Positions 7,550-16,527 of a stretch of 32,936 nt of DNA are shown piece after piece. Each line of letters opens with the position of its first letter. Within the stretch, counting starts at the first letter, position 1. The stretch comes from an uncultured Lachnospiraceae bacterium (GTDB lineage: Bacteria; Bacillota; Clostridia; Lachnospirales; Lachnospiraceae). Location: positions 1-32,936 of the forward strand of contig CACXCJ010000037.1 of NCBI GenBank assembly GCA_902766175.1, in the 5' to 3' direction. The notes under the pieces were generated by a model. The model worked only from the letters and a program-made list of their open reading frames with translations, was not told where the DNA came from and did not search any database. The position numbers and the translations under genes are program-made.

Positions 7550-10500
7550 ATGAGGTTCTCCGGCAGAAAGAGGAAGCCCGGGGGGACCGGGCTCGCCATT
7601 CTCGTGATTTTGGCCGCCGCCGTGGTCCTCGCGCTTGCGTTCTGTGTGCACTACCTCCTGGAGCTCCGCCGGATCAGCACGTACACGGACGTTGAGGTGG
7701 ACGGGACCGTCACAGCGGCCACGTCAGGGGACGCGGAGGAGCTTCTGAACCGCTTCAGGGAGGCAAGCCCTGCGGAGGCCGTCACGGGAGACGGGGCTTC
7801 CGCGGAGAAGACCTCTGTCGCCGTCGTTTTTTCCGGGCTGAACGACGATGTGACGGTAAACGAGGAGATCCTTGAAGCCCTGCAGGAGCAGAGTGCACAG
7901 GCGTCGTTTGCGATCCCCGCAATCGGTGCGCGGGAAAACCAGGGGATGGTGCAGAAGATTCTTCTGAGCGGAAACAGCATCCTGAGCGGAGGCCTCGACG
8001 GGACCGAGAGCGACAGCCAGGAGATTCAGGAGCTTTGCGGCAGCCTCTTGAAATCGCGGGAGCTCCTCAGCGAGGAGACCGGTGAGGACGTGACGGTGTT
8101 ATACTGCCCCGGAATGGGGGCCCGTCTCACGAGCTTCAAGGCTGCGGCAGCCGCCGGGTACCAAAAGGAAGTGGTGGCGGACGATGACGATCTGATCGGC
8201 GCGGACAAGTTTGCGAGCGGGAATGACGCAGAGCAGTACGTGAGAGGCATAAGAGGGCAGCACATTCTCGTCGTGCGCCTGGGAGGAGAGGAGGAGCCTG
8301 TCCACCAGGAGCCGATGGTCGTCGCGGCGAAGCCGGCCATAGACAAGCAGCCGGACCTGGACGATGAAAAGACAGCGGACAGCGGGGAGAAAATCAGCAT
8401 CTCCGAGGTCACGCGCTGGCTGCTCACGGCGCTGCGGGAGCAGAACGTCGAAATTGTCCCTCTGTCCGAGATCCGGACGCAGGAGCCGGAGGCTCTTATC
8501 GACGAAGCGCTCACAGAGGGAACCGGTCAGGCGGTCGTGTATCGCAGCGTCCTGACGGATGAGACGGTGGCAGCGCTCTGTATCCGGAACCTTGAGAGCG
8601 CGGAGCAGTATGAGGCCCTGAAGGCTCTTTTAAAAGAGCACAGCGCCTCTGCTTCCTTCTTCGTGACAGCAGATACGGATCCCGCGCTCCTCGGAGAGAT
8701 TCTGAAGGACGGCTATTCCCTGGAAAATGCGGGCAGAACCGGCCGCTCCTATGCGGATGCGAAGCAGATGTACGAGGAAATTGAATCCGAGAGAAGCCGG
8801 CTTCAGGATCTCGGCACGGAAAGCAGGGCGTATCTCGTCCAGGATGAGAGCTGCCTTCCGGCAATCCGGAGCGCCTGCTTTGTGAATGGGCAGACGCCGG
8901 TGCTTCCGCAGAATCCGGAGCAGCTCTCCGAGGGAGCGTTCTATCTCTTTGACGCCTCTGATCTGCGTGACATCGGGGCGCTTCTGAAGGAGGCGGACCA
9001 GAAGGACTTCCAGATCCTGGACATGCGGGCTGCTCTTTTAAAGCACGGCACCATCCCGGCACTCTCTGCTGAGGAGACGGCCCGGCTGAGAAAAGAAAAC
9101 CGGGGAGAAAAATCCGTCTGCCTGCAGAGCGTGAGGACCACAGAGAGGGCGCTCGGCCTTACCTTCGGCGGACTCGGAAACGAGGCGGTGGATCTCGATG
9201 TCGCCGGCATTCTTCGGAATGCAGGCGGTGCCGGAACCTTTTTCGTGACCTTTGACGAGATGCGGGAGAATGCCTCCGCCATTGAGAAGCTGATCGGCAT
9301 GGGGGAGGAGATCGGACTTCTTTTCCGGCCCTCCGGCTCCTTCACAGCAGATTTTGACGGGACATCCAGCTATCTTCACGCCTGCATGACCTATATGGAG
9401 TGGCGCTATTCCTACACCCCGAAGGTCATCCTGCTGCCCGGTGAGCCGGCGGAGGAAGGGGTGCTTGAGGCTGTCCACGCGTACGGCCTGACAGCAGTCG
9501 GAGCGTCCGTCAGGCTGATGCAGGATGGCACGCAGAATATGACGGAGGAAGAAGTCCCGGCGGTGCTGAGCAGCCTGCATGACGCCCATGTCCGCTTTAC
9601 CCGCGGAGGGCTGGAGTACTTCTCTCTCGACTACTATGAGGGAGATGCCGGCAGGAGAGCGGGCGATCAAACGATCATGGGGAGCATGGTCTCCGGTGCC
9701 ATCCGGGAGTTTGTGGATTCTATCGCCTTTACGTCCGCCCAGACGGGCGCCATCGAGGACGGAAGCCGGTACAGCCTGAAAACGGTCAGTGACCTTCTGG
9801 CATCGGACAAGGTCTACACAATCCGGAGCACCGCGCAGAGCGATGTCACCTCCACAAAGAATGTCCTGACCAGCATGGAAAGCCCGGAGCAGCAGTTTGC
9901 TTATATCAGGGACCGGTACATCGGCAGCAATTTCATTATCAACAAGGCGAAGATGCCTGGCTTTTCCGGCCGGGAGATCCGGCAGCTGGATAAAAAGGGA
10001 AAGCTTACGCGTGACAAGGTGCTGTTCCTTACGTTTGATGACTGGGGGACAGATGAATCCATCAATAAGCTGCTGTATGTGCTGGATAAATATGGCGTCA
10101 AGGCCACCTTTTTCGTCCTCACGGAGCATGTGGAGGCGAACCCGAACCTTCTCCGCTCGATCGCGGAGGCGGGACATGAGATTGCGAGTCACACGAATTC
10201 CCATGAGCCGCTGGCAGACGCCAACGAGAATTTCACGCGCTACTCCTCCCTGACCGCGGAGGAACAGGAGGCAGAGCGCCGGGATCTGGTCACGTCCTAC
10301 GAAAAGCTGAACCAGTACGTCGGGGACATCTCTGTCGACGGGAAAAGAGCACTCTCTCTTGATTTCCGGCCGCCCACACTGGAAGTCAGCAAGGAGGGGC
10401 TGTATCAGGTGTTCGATGTGGGATTTCAGTACTCTGTCTCAGGAGATGTTTCAACGAATGACTACGAAAAAACGGATCTGAATAAATTCATCCAGAGCAT

Positions 10501-10684
10501 GATGCATGGTTCACCGTCCTCCGAGGATGGCTATAAGGTCGGCAGCGGCAGCATCATCGTCATGCACATGACAGAGAGCGCGAAATGTACGGCCCAGATG
10601 CTCGACACGATGATCCCCTACTGGCAGCAACAGGGATACGCGTTTGCGAGAATCGACGACTACATCGACCGCTTTGAACCGTAA
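7550..10684 (+). CDS. Membrane-anchored multi-NodB protein with one active polysaccharide deacetylase domain
   Basis: 1044 residues. A basic start, then a transmembrane helix at ~residues 17-40 (LAILVILAAAVVLALAFCVHYLL), places the rest outside the cell. Four regions share the NodB opening strand and the following (A/T)(S/T)FFV-type strand: ~residues 88, 338, 533 and 823. Only the fourth keeps the deacetylase motifs: TFDDW with D830-D831, SHTNSH with H881 and H885, FRPP with R940, and HM with H1006. The first three lack them (FSGLND; CIRNLE; TFGGLG). Likely substrate is an N-acetylated exopolysaccharide or peptidoglycan. Start taken at 7550, where GGGGGA precedes the ATG and the membrane anchor follows; the frame is open back to 7415. 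Confidence 0.85.
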   Translation: MRFSGRKRKPGGTGLAILVILAAAVVLALAFCVHYLLELRRISTYTDVEVDGTVTAATSGDAEELLNRFREASPAEAVTGDGASAEKTSVAVVFSGLNDDVTVNEEILEALQEQSAQASFAIPAIGARENQGMVQKILLSGNSILSGGLDGTESDSQEIQELCGSLLKSRELLSEETGEDVTVLYCPGMGARLTSFKAAAAAGYQKEVVADDDDLIGADKFASGNDAEQYVRGIRGQHILVVRLGGEEEPVHQEPMVVAAKPAIDKQPDLDDEKTADSGEKISISEVTRWLLTALREQNVEIVPLSEIRTQEPEALIDEALTEGTGQAVVYRSVLTDETVAALCIRNLESAEQYEALKALLKEHSASASFFVTADTDPALLGEILKDGYSLENAGRTGRSYADAKQMYEEIESERSRLQDLGTESRAYLVQDESCLPAIRSACFVNGQTPVLPQNPEQLSEGAFYLFDASDLRDIGALLKEADQKDFQILDMRAALLKHGTIPALSAEETARLRKENRGEKSVCLQSVRTTERALGLTFGGLGNEAVDLDVAGILRNAGGAGTFFVTFDEMRENASAIEKLIGMGEEIGLLFRPSGSFTADFDGTSSYLHACMTYMEWRYSYTPKVILLPGEPAEEGVLEAVHAYGLTAVGASVRLMQDGTQNMTEEEVPAVLSSLHDAHVRFTRGGLEYFSLDYYEGDAGRRAGDQTIMGSMVSGAIREFVDSIAFTSAQTGAIEDGSRYSLKTVSDLLASDKVYTIRSTAQSDVTSTKNVLTSMESPEQQFAYIRDRYIGSNFIINKAKMPGFSGREIRQLDKKGKLTRDKVLFLTFDDWGTDESINKLLYVLDKYGVKATFFVLTEHVEANPNLLRSIAEAGHEIASHTNSHEPLADANENFTRYSSLTAEEQEAERRDLVTSYEKLNQYVGDISVDGKRALSLDFRPPTLEVSKEGLYQVFDVGFQYSVSGDVSTNDYEKTDLNKFIQSMMHGSPSSEDGYKVGSGSIIVMHMTESAKCTAQMLDTMIPYWQQQGYAFARIDDYIDRFEP

Positions 10685-10745
10685 GGGAAACATGCGGCGC
10701 GGATGGCAGAAATGCAGAACAGGAAACAAGGGCAGAGCGAAGTAA

Positions 10746-12692
10746 ATGGCATTCAGAGATAGAAAAAACAGAGAGCGGGAGAACCGGCCGGTAAAGCCCG
10801 GCAGGTTCCTGTTCTATCCGATCCGCACCCGGAAGGATGAGATCAAGGTCCTGCGCACGTGCCTGGAGGTTGTGATTCTCATCGCCGTGGCTTTCCTGAT
10901 TGCGGAGAACCTTCTGGTGACTAAGACCTACAGGCCTTACGATCCGGCAGATTCCGGCGTCGTATCCGGGAAGGATCACGGTTTCATCGCGCTCTCCTAC
11001 TTCGGGGTCGCGCGGACAGGAGACAACTCCCTCATTGCCACAGAGAGGCTGAAGGAGGAGCTCGGCGCCCTCAAGAAGCTCGGGTACGTCACCATCACGC
11101 AGAAGGACGTGGAGGACTACTACAATGAGGGAAAGCCGCTCCCGGACAAGTCCCTGTTCCTCTTCTTCGAGGATGGCCGCACGGACACGGTGCTTTTCAC
11201 TGAAAAGATTCTGGAGAAACTGAACTACAAGGCGTCGATCCTCACCTACGCCGAGAAATTTGAGAACAATGACCAGAAATTCATCTCGCCAGAGCAGCTG
11301 AAGGAGCTTGAGAAGGAGGGGTTCTGGGAGCTCGGCACCAACGGCTACCGGCTCTCCTACATCAATGCGTACGACCGCTATCACCGCTTCCTCGGGGAGC
11401 TGGATTCGCGTGAATTTGTCGAGATCAACCAGTTCATAGACCGGGACTACAACCACTATCTCATGGACTACATCCGCGACAAGGACCGCGTTCCGACCGA
11501 GAGCACGCCGGAGATGGAGCAGAGAATCACAAGGGATTACGACCTGATGGAGAGCATCTACACGGAGAAGGTCGGTTACGTGCCGGATTTCTACTGTCTC
11601 ATGCACTCCAATACGGGGCGCTACGGGGACAATGCACACGTCTCCGAGGCAAACGCGGCGAATCTGGAGGGCCTGTTCCGGCTGAACATGAACCGGGAGG
11701 GGTATTCCTTTGATAAGAAGAGCTCCTCGATCTACGATCTGACCCGCCTGGAGCCGCAGCCGTGGTGGTACACAAATCACCTGCTCATGAGAATACGGGA
11801 CGATCTGCCGAAGGAGTACCGGGGAAACATCGTATTTGTCGACGGGGATCAGGCCGGGTACTCCCGCTGGAATGTCGAAAAGGGAGCCGCCGAGTTCAAG
11901 GGAAACCTCATAGCGCTCACGTCTGAATCGCAGTCCAGGGGGCGCATGACGCTGAAGGACACGGAGGCCGGGGACCTGGCTCTGAGCTGCAGACTTCTCG
12001 GGAACAAGATCGGATACCAGACAATCTATCTCCGCACCGGGGGCGGCTCCGGCAGCGGGGAGAGCTTTGACCGGTACATTTCCGTGTCGCTGGAGAACAA
12101 TGTGCTGTATGTGCGCGAAAAGAGCGGCGGCAGCGAGAAGGTTCTTCTGAAGCAGGACATGTTCAGGCTGCACGATGGACACCCGGTTTCCGTGCCTGAG
12201 GACAGCCGGGATGCCTACGAGGCGGAGCTCAAGGTGCGCGGAAAATTTTCAAAAAATAACACGACAGCGGGACTCTATTTCCTGAAGGCGTTCCGGACCT
12301 CGAGAGAGAAGGTCGAGAGCGTCGCGGACGGAGCGGAGGAATATATCCCGGAGCTCGAGATCAAGGACGCGGGAAATGTGAAGATCGAGCTCACGCTTAA
12401 GGGCAGCAGTCTCTCCCTCCGGGCGGACGGGATTTCGCTCGCGGAGAACCTTGAGGTCTCTGACACGGAGAGCGGCGGCATCGCGCTGGAAAGCTCCTTC
12501 GGCGGCTTTAGGAAGAGCCAGAGAAACATCGCGGACGATGTGTACGACGCGGCGTTTCAGGATTTTTCCGTGAAGACGCCGGATGGCAGAAGCATTCTTT
12601 ACGACTACACCTATCACGGGAGCAGGCTCATGGAACACAGAGTCAGCAGCTTCTGGAACCGGATCGTGAACTGGTTCATCGAGCACACGTGA
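10746..12692 (+). CDS. Degenerate NodB-like membrane-anchored protein with C-terminal beta-rich domain
   Basis: 648 residues. Basic N-terminus, transmembrane helix at ~36-60 (LEVVILIAVAFLIAENLLV), then an extracellular NodB-like region at ~80-380: HGFIALSYFGV, SLFLFFEDGRTDT, NYKASILTYAEKF, GFWELGTNGYRLSY. The usual TFDDG is FFEDG and the metal-binding H-x3-H motif is absent (TNGYR), so deacetylase activity is doubtful. Residues ~395-610 are strand-rich with repeated short turns (GNLIALTSESQSRG; KIELTLKGSSLSLRADGISL), suggesting a carbohydrate-binding beta-sandwich; this is inference. It lies 61 bp after the multi-NodB gene in the same direction, so the pair may work on the same polymer as enzyme and scaffold. 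Confidence 0.75.
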   Translation: MAFRDRKNRERENRPVKPGRFLFYPIRTRKDEIKVLRTCLEVVILIAVAFLIAENLLVTKTYRPYDPADSGVVSGKDHGFIALSYFGVARTGDNSLIATERLKEELGALKKLGYVTITQKDVEDYYNEGKPLPDKSLFLFFEDGRTDTVLFTEKILEKLNYKASILTYAEKFENNDQKFISPEQLKELEKEGFWELGTNGYRLSYINAYDRYHRFLGELDSREFVEINQFIDRDYNHYLMDYIRDKDRVPTESTPEMEQRITRDYDLMESIYTEKVGYVPDFYCLMHSNTGRYGDNAHVSEANAANLEGLFRLNMNREGYSFDKKSSSIYDLTRLEPQPWWYTNHLLMRIRDDLPKEYRGNIVFVDGDQAGYSRWNVEKGAAEFKGNLIALTSESQSRGRMTLKDTEAGDLALSCRLLGNKIGYQTIYLRTGGGSGSGESFDRYISVSLENNVLYVREKSGGSEKVLLKQDMFRLHDGHPVSVPEDSRDAYEAELKVRGKFSKNNTTAGLYFLKAFRTSREKVESVADGAEEYIPELEIKDAGNVKIELTLKGSSLSLRADGISLAENLEVSDTESGGIALESSFGGFRKSQRNIADDVYDAAFQDFSVKTPDGRSILYDYTYHGSRLMEHRVSSFWNRIVNWFIEHT

Positions 12693-12700
12693 GGGAGAGA

Positions 12701-12776
12701 AGCGGAGCAGCGCTGAAATGGAGCGGAGCTGCGCGGAAGAAAAGCGGAGTTACGCGGGAGAGAAGCGGAGCAGCGC
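12701..12776 (+). repeat. 21-bp-period direct repeat, four copies
   Basis: The 13-bp core AGCGGAGYWRCGC occurs at 12701, 12722, 12743 and 12764, exactly 21 bp apart, in the 136-bp gap before the dehydrogenase. Because 21 is a multiple of three, all copies read in the dehydrogenase frame as heptads such as KRSSAEE. It is probably non-coding since a good ribosome-binding site follows it at 12812-12820. Confidence 0.75.
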
Positions 12777-12828
12777 GGAGGAGACAGCCGGACACAGACA
12801 TTTCCACGCAGAAAAGGAGGCATTTTCC

Positions 12829-14151
12829 ATGCAGCTGTACGAGAAATTAATTTCCGGAGAGGAGAGCCTGGCCGTCATCGGCCTGGGATATGTCGGCATG
12901 CCGATCGCGCTGGCCTTTGCCAGAAAGGGCCTGAAGGTGATCGGGTACGACCTGAATGCCTCGAAGGTGGATCAGTACAAAAGGGGAATCGACCCCACCC
13001 GGGAGGTGGGAGGAGAGGCGCTCTCCCGCTCGACGGTTTTCTTCACCTCGGAGGAGCGTCAGATCGGGGCGGCGCGGTTCTATATTGTCGCGGTTCCGAC
13101 GCCGGTCAACACAGACCACACCCCGGACCTCACGCCGGTCATCGGCGCGAGCAGAACCGTGGGGCGCAATCTCAGGAAAGGCGCTATTGTGGTGTTTGAG
13201 TCCACCGTCTATCCGGGCGTCACGGAGCATGTCTGCGTCCCCATCCTGGAAAAGGAATCGGGTCTGAAATGCGGGGCGGATTTCAAAGTCGGCTACTCCC
13301 CGGAGCGCATCAATCCGGGGGACAAGGTGCACCGCCTGGAAAATATCCGGAAAATCGTCTCCGGCATGGATGCAGAGTCCCTGGAAGAAATCAAAAAGGT
13401 CTATGACATTGTGATTGACGCCGGTACCTGTCCGGTTTCCAATATCCGCACGGCGGAGGCAGTCAAGGTCGTCGAGAACAGCCAGAGAGACATCAACATC
13501 GCGTTCATGAACGAGCTGGCCATGGTCTTTGACCGGATGGGAATCGACACGAACGAGGTGGTCGACGGCATGAACACGAAGTGGAACGCGCTGGGCTTCC
13601 GCCCGGGACTGGTCGGCGGCCACTGCATCGGTGTGGACCCGTACTATTTTATCTATGAGGCCGAGCGGCTGGGCTATCACAGCCAGATTATCCTGAACGG
13701 GCGCATCGTGAACGACAGCATGGGCGGCTATATCGCGGACACCGCGATCCGCCACATGATCCGGGCCGGGCAGACGCCGAAGAGGAGCAAGGTCGTGATC
13801 CTCGGCATCACCTTCAAGGAGAACTGCCCTGACATCCGGAACAGCAAGGTGGCGGACATCATCCGGAAATTAAACACCTATGACATTTCTCCTCTGGTGG
13901 TGGACCCGCTCGCCGACAGCGCGGAGACCGAGCGGGAGTACGGCGTGAAGCTCTCCTCCCTTGAGGAGGCGCGGGGGGCGGACTGCGTGATTGCCGCGGT
14001 AGCGCACGATGTGTTCCGGAACATGGCTCTCTCTGAGTTAAAGAAGCTGTACCGGAATGGTCCGGATGACGAGAAGGTGCTGATTGATGTGAAGGGAATC
14101 TACGGGATCGCGGATCTGAAGGAATCAGGTCTGACCTGGTGGAGACTGTAG
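12829..14151 (+). CDS. UDP-sugar 6-dehydrogenase (TviB/WecC-like nucleotide sugar dehydrogenase)
   Basis: 440 residues. Oxidises C6 of a UDP-hexose (UDP-GlcNAc, UDP-ManNAc or UDP-glucose) to the uronate with two NAD+. Residues 15-25 hold the Rossmann motif GLGYVGMP; FESTVYPG is near residue 125; the catalytic cysteine is Cys266 in GGHCIGVDPYY; GITFKENCPDIRNSK is near residue 325. The overall pattern (GYDLNASKVDQYKRGIDPT, NERTAEAVK-type NIRTAEAVKVVENSQRD) is closest to the TviB/WbpA UDP-GlcNAc group, but substrate cannot be settled by eye. AAAAGGAGG lies 9 nt before this ATG, favouring it over an upstream in-frame ATG at 12718. Supplies acidic sugar precursor, consistent with the polysaccharide genes before it. 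Confidence 0.9.
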   Translation: MQLYEKLISGEESLAVIGLGYVGMPIALAFARKGLKVIGYDLNASKVDQYKRGIDPTREVGGEALSRSTVFFTSEERQIGAARFYIVAVPTPVNTDHTPDLTPVIGASRTVGRNLRKGAIVVFESTVYPGVTEHVCVPILEKESGLKCGADFKVGYSPERINPGDKVHRLENIRKIVSGMDAESLEEIKKVYDIVIDAGTCPVSNIRTAEAVKVVENSQRDINIAFMNELAMVFDRMGIDTNEVVDGMNTKWNALGFRPGLVGGHCIGVDPYYFIYEAERLGYHSQIILNGRIVNDSMGGYIADTAIRHMIRAGQTPKRSKVVILGITFKENCPDIRNSKVADIIRKLNTYDISPLVVDPLADSAETEREYGVKLSSLEEARGADCVIAAVAHDVFRNMALSELKKLYRNGPDDEKVLIDVKGIYGIADLKESGLTWWRL

Positions 14152-14154
14152 CTT

Positions 14155-14191
14155 GCTGCCGGAAGGCCGGAGCCTTCTGTCATGAGGCAGC
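14155..14191 (+). other. Nested hairpin between dehydrogenase and surE
   Basis: Outer arms GCTGCC (14155-14160) and GGCAGC (14186-14191) enclose an inner perfect stem GAAGGC-CGGA-GCCTTC (14162-14177). No U-tract follows, so it may be an mRNA stability element or a weak terminator rather than a clear one. Confidence 0.45.
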
Positions 14192-14212
14192 CTGGGAGAG
14201 ACTTGAGCGCGC

Positions 14213-14926
14213 ATGACAAAAATTCTGATTACAAATGATGACGGGATCCGCTCGGACGGCATTCTCCGTCTGGCATCGGCGGCAGCGGAGTTTGGAGAGG
14301 TCTGGGTGGTTGCGCCGGAGGATGAGCGGAGCTCCATGTCGCACAGCATCACCCTGCACAAGAGCTTTGAAGTCTGGGATAGTCCGTTCCCGGTGCCGGG
14401 AGTGCATGCCTTTTCCTGCAGCGGGACGCCGGGGGACTGCGTGCGGATCGGCGTCCTGAACGTGGTTCCGGGGAAGCCGGATTACATTCTCTCCGGAATT
14501 AATTACGGGTACAATGCGGCCACGGACCTGCAGTATTCCGCGACGGCCGGGGCAGCCCTGGAGGGTGCCTTCCAGGGGATTCCCTCTGCGGCGTTCTCGG
14601 AGGACGCGGGGCCGGTGCATGAGGTGACGGATCATTCCCTGCGTGAGATTCTGAGAGCGATCCTGCAAAAGCCTCCGGGCGCGGGAAAAATCTGGAATGT
14701 GAATTTCCCGGGCTGCTCCCTGAACGAGTGGCGGGGAATTCTCTGGGACAGGAAAGTCTCGACGGACTGCTATTTCCGCGACACCTACAGCCAGGAGCTG
14801 CTTCCCTCCGGCCGCTTGAGCTGCCGCGTGATCGGAACCAGGAATTTCAGCGCGGAGGAGGGAACGGACCTCCGCGCGCTCTATGATCACTTCGTCTCGA
14901 TCGGGACTGTGAAGAATCTCTCGTGA
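14213..14926 (+). CDS. surE: 5'/3'-nucleotidase SurE
   Basis: 237-residue SurE, a metal-dependent nucleoside monophosphatase. The family signature MTKILITNDDGIRSDGI opens the protein, with the metal-binding Asp pair D9-D10; SSMSHSITL at ~40-48 supplies the conserved metal-site Ser; SGTPGDCVRIG (~71-80) and SGINYGYNAATDLQYSATAGAALEG (~95-118), with the metal-site Asn, are also present. Length is slightly shorter than typical ~250. It follows the polysaccharide genes by 61 bp across a hairpin, so co-transcription is possible but a functional link is not evident. Confidence 0.95.
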   Translation: MTKILITNDDGIRSDGILRLASAAAEFGEVWVVAPEDERSSMSHSITLHKSFEVWDSPFPVPGVHAFSCSGTPGDCVRIGVLNVVPGKPDYILSGINYGYNAATDLQYSATAGAALEGAFQGIPSAAFSEDAGPVHEVTDHSLREILRAILQKPPGAGKIWNVNFPGCSLNEWRGILWDRKVSTDCYFRDTYSQELLPSGRLSCRVIGTRNFSAEEGTDLRALYDHFVSIGTVKNLS

Positions 14927-14973
14927 AGACATGACGCGGGAAATGCAGGAAGAGAGCAGGGGGCGATTGAAGG

Positions 14974-16365
14974 GTGCGGAGAACCCTGGACGTGGAAGAA
15001 TCAAGACAGAATAAGCTCGGGACATGGCCCGTCGGAAAGCTTCTTTTGAGCATGACCCTTCCGATGATGATTTCCTTCTTTATCCAGGCCATGTACAATG
15101 TTGTGGATTCCATCTTTGTGGCACGGATTTCGGAAAATGCTCTGACGGCGGTCTCCCTCGCATTTCCGATGCAGATGCTGATGCATGCGGCCGCGGTCGG
15201 AATCGGCGTAGGCGTGAACGCGGGCGCCGCGGGCGCGCTCGGGGTGGGAGACCAGAAAAAGGCCGGAAGAGTGGCGGGCACCGCCATTGCCCTCGATTTC
15301 TGCCTCATGCTTCTGTTCATGTTTCTTGGCTTTACGGCGGCGCGCCCGATTTACGCCGCGCAGACGGAGATCCCGGAGATCGTGGACTACGGCGCGAGCT
15401 ACTTGTCGATCATCTGGATTGTCTGTGCCGGGGAGCTTTTCGGGCAGCTCTTTGAAAAAATGCTGGTTTCGGCCGGAAATGCATTCCTCGCGATGGCGGC
15501 GATGGCGAGCGGCGCGGTATTCAACATTGTCTTCGATCCGCTTCTGATCTTCGGCCTCGGGCCGTTTCCGGAGCTCGGAATCGCGGGCGCTGCGCTCGCG
15601 ACGGTTCTGGGACAGATTCTCGGCGCCGCGGTCTCGCTCTTTCTGAATGTCAGAAAGAATCCGCAGCTTCGCGTCACGGTGCCGGATCTCCGTCTCCGCC
15701 GGGAGGAGCTGAAGATCATTCTCTCCGTGGGCTTTCCGAGCATGGTCACGATCGGTTTCGCGGGCTTCTCCAATTTCCTGGTGAACCAGGTCCTTCTCAC
15801 CTACAGCACGACGGCGGCGGCGGTGTACGGCATCTGGGCGAAGCTCCAGAACTTCTGCTACATGCCGCTTTACGGCATGAACAACGGCATGGTGCCCATT
15901 CTCTCCTATAACCTCGCCGCGGGCCGGAAGGACCGCGTGCACCGGACATTCCGCCTCGCCCTGAGCGCGGCGCTCTGCCTGGAGTGCGCGCTGCTCCTGA
16001 TTCTGGAGCAGATCCCGCGGCCGCTTCTCTACCTCTTTGACGCATCGGACTCCATGCTCTCGATCGGCATCCGGGCACTCTGCGTCTGTATTCTTTCTCT
16101 TCCGTTCGGCGGAAGCACGGTGGTCATGACGAGCTCCATGCAGTCGCTCCATCACGAGAGAAATGCGCTTTTTGTCAACGTGCTCCGCCAGTTCGTCCTG
16201 ATTTACGGGGCGTTCCGGATTCTCTCGGAGGCAACCCAGGAGCTGGAGATGGTCTGGTTTGCGGTTCCCGCCTCAGAGGCCGTCTGCTGCATCATCGCCG
16301 CCTGGCTGATGCGGAAACTGTACCGGGATCTCGGACTGAGGAAGGAAGGCAGAAGGAACGGATAG
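14974..16365 (+). CDS. MATE-family multidrug/sodium antiporter
   Basis: 463-residue integral membrane protein with about twelve hydrophobic segments. It begins LGTWPVGKLLLSMTLPMMISFFIQAMYNVVDSIFV (residues ~16-50), the typical MatE opening, and repeats the pattern in its second half (IILSVGFPSMVTIGFAGFSNFLVNQVLL, ~245-272). It would export a cationic compound or metabolite in exchange for Na+ or H+. The start codon is GTG at 14974, with AGAGCAGGGGG upstream. It follows surE by 47 bp and is ended by a perfect terminator hairpin. Substrate unknown. Confidence 0.9.
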   Translation: MRRTLDVEESRQNKLGTWPVGKLLLSMTLPMMISFFIQAMYNVVDSIFVARISENALTAVSLAFPMQMLMHAAAVGIGVGVNAGAAGALGVGDQKKAGRVAGTAIALDFCLMLLFMFLGFTAARPIYAAQTEIPEIVDYGASYLSIIWIVCAGELFGQLFEKMLVSAGNAFLAMAAMASGAVFNIVFDPLLIFGLGPFPELGIAGAALATVLGQILGAAVSLFLNVRKNPQLRVTVPDLRLRREELKIILSVGFPSMVTIGFAGFSNFLVNQVLLTYSTTAAAVYGIWAKLQNFCYMPLYGMNNGMVPILSYNLAAGRKDRVHRTFRLALSAALCLECALLLILEQIPRPLLYLFDASDSMLSIGIRALCVCILSLPFGGSTVVMTSSMQSLHHERNALFVNVLRQFVLIYGAFRILSEATQELEMVWFAVPASEAVCCIIAAWLMRKLYRDLGLRKEGRRNG

Positions 16366-16423
16366 TCTCTTACCATAATTTCGAATTGTCTCTGAGCATA
16401 ATTGGATTGTGAAATCATTTGAG

Positions 16424-16460
16424 TAACGGGCAGGGCTGATAAAAACAGCCCTGCCCGTTA
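16424..16460 (+). terminator. Terminator hairpin after MATE gene
   Basis: Perfect 15-bp stem, TAACGGGCAGGGCTG (16424-16438) and its exact complement (16446-16460), around a 7-nt A-rich loop, followed by TTATTAG. The U-tract is short, but the stem is very stable. Confidence 0.8.
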
Positions 16461-16527
16461 TTATTAGTGATTGATTCATCAGCGGGCGTGTGTGCAGAGC
16501 GTTAAGTGAGCAGAAATAGATCACAAT

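Noticed and set aside
10560-12182. 540-codon open frame on the minus strand opposite the second NodB-like gene
   Set aside because: The plus-strand protein has a membrane anchor and NodB-like strand pattern, correct spacing to its neighbour and operon direction; the minus frame has none of these.
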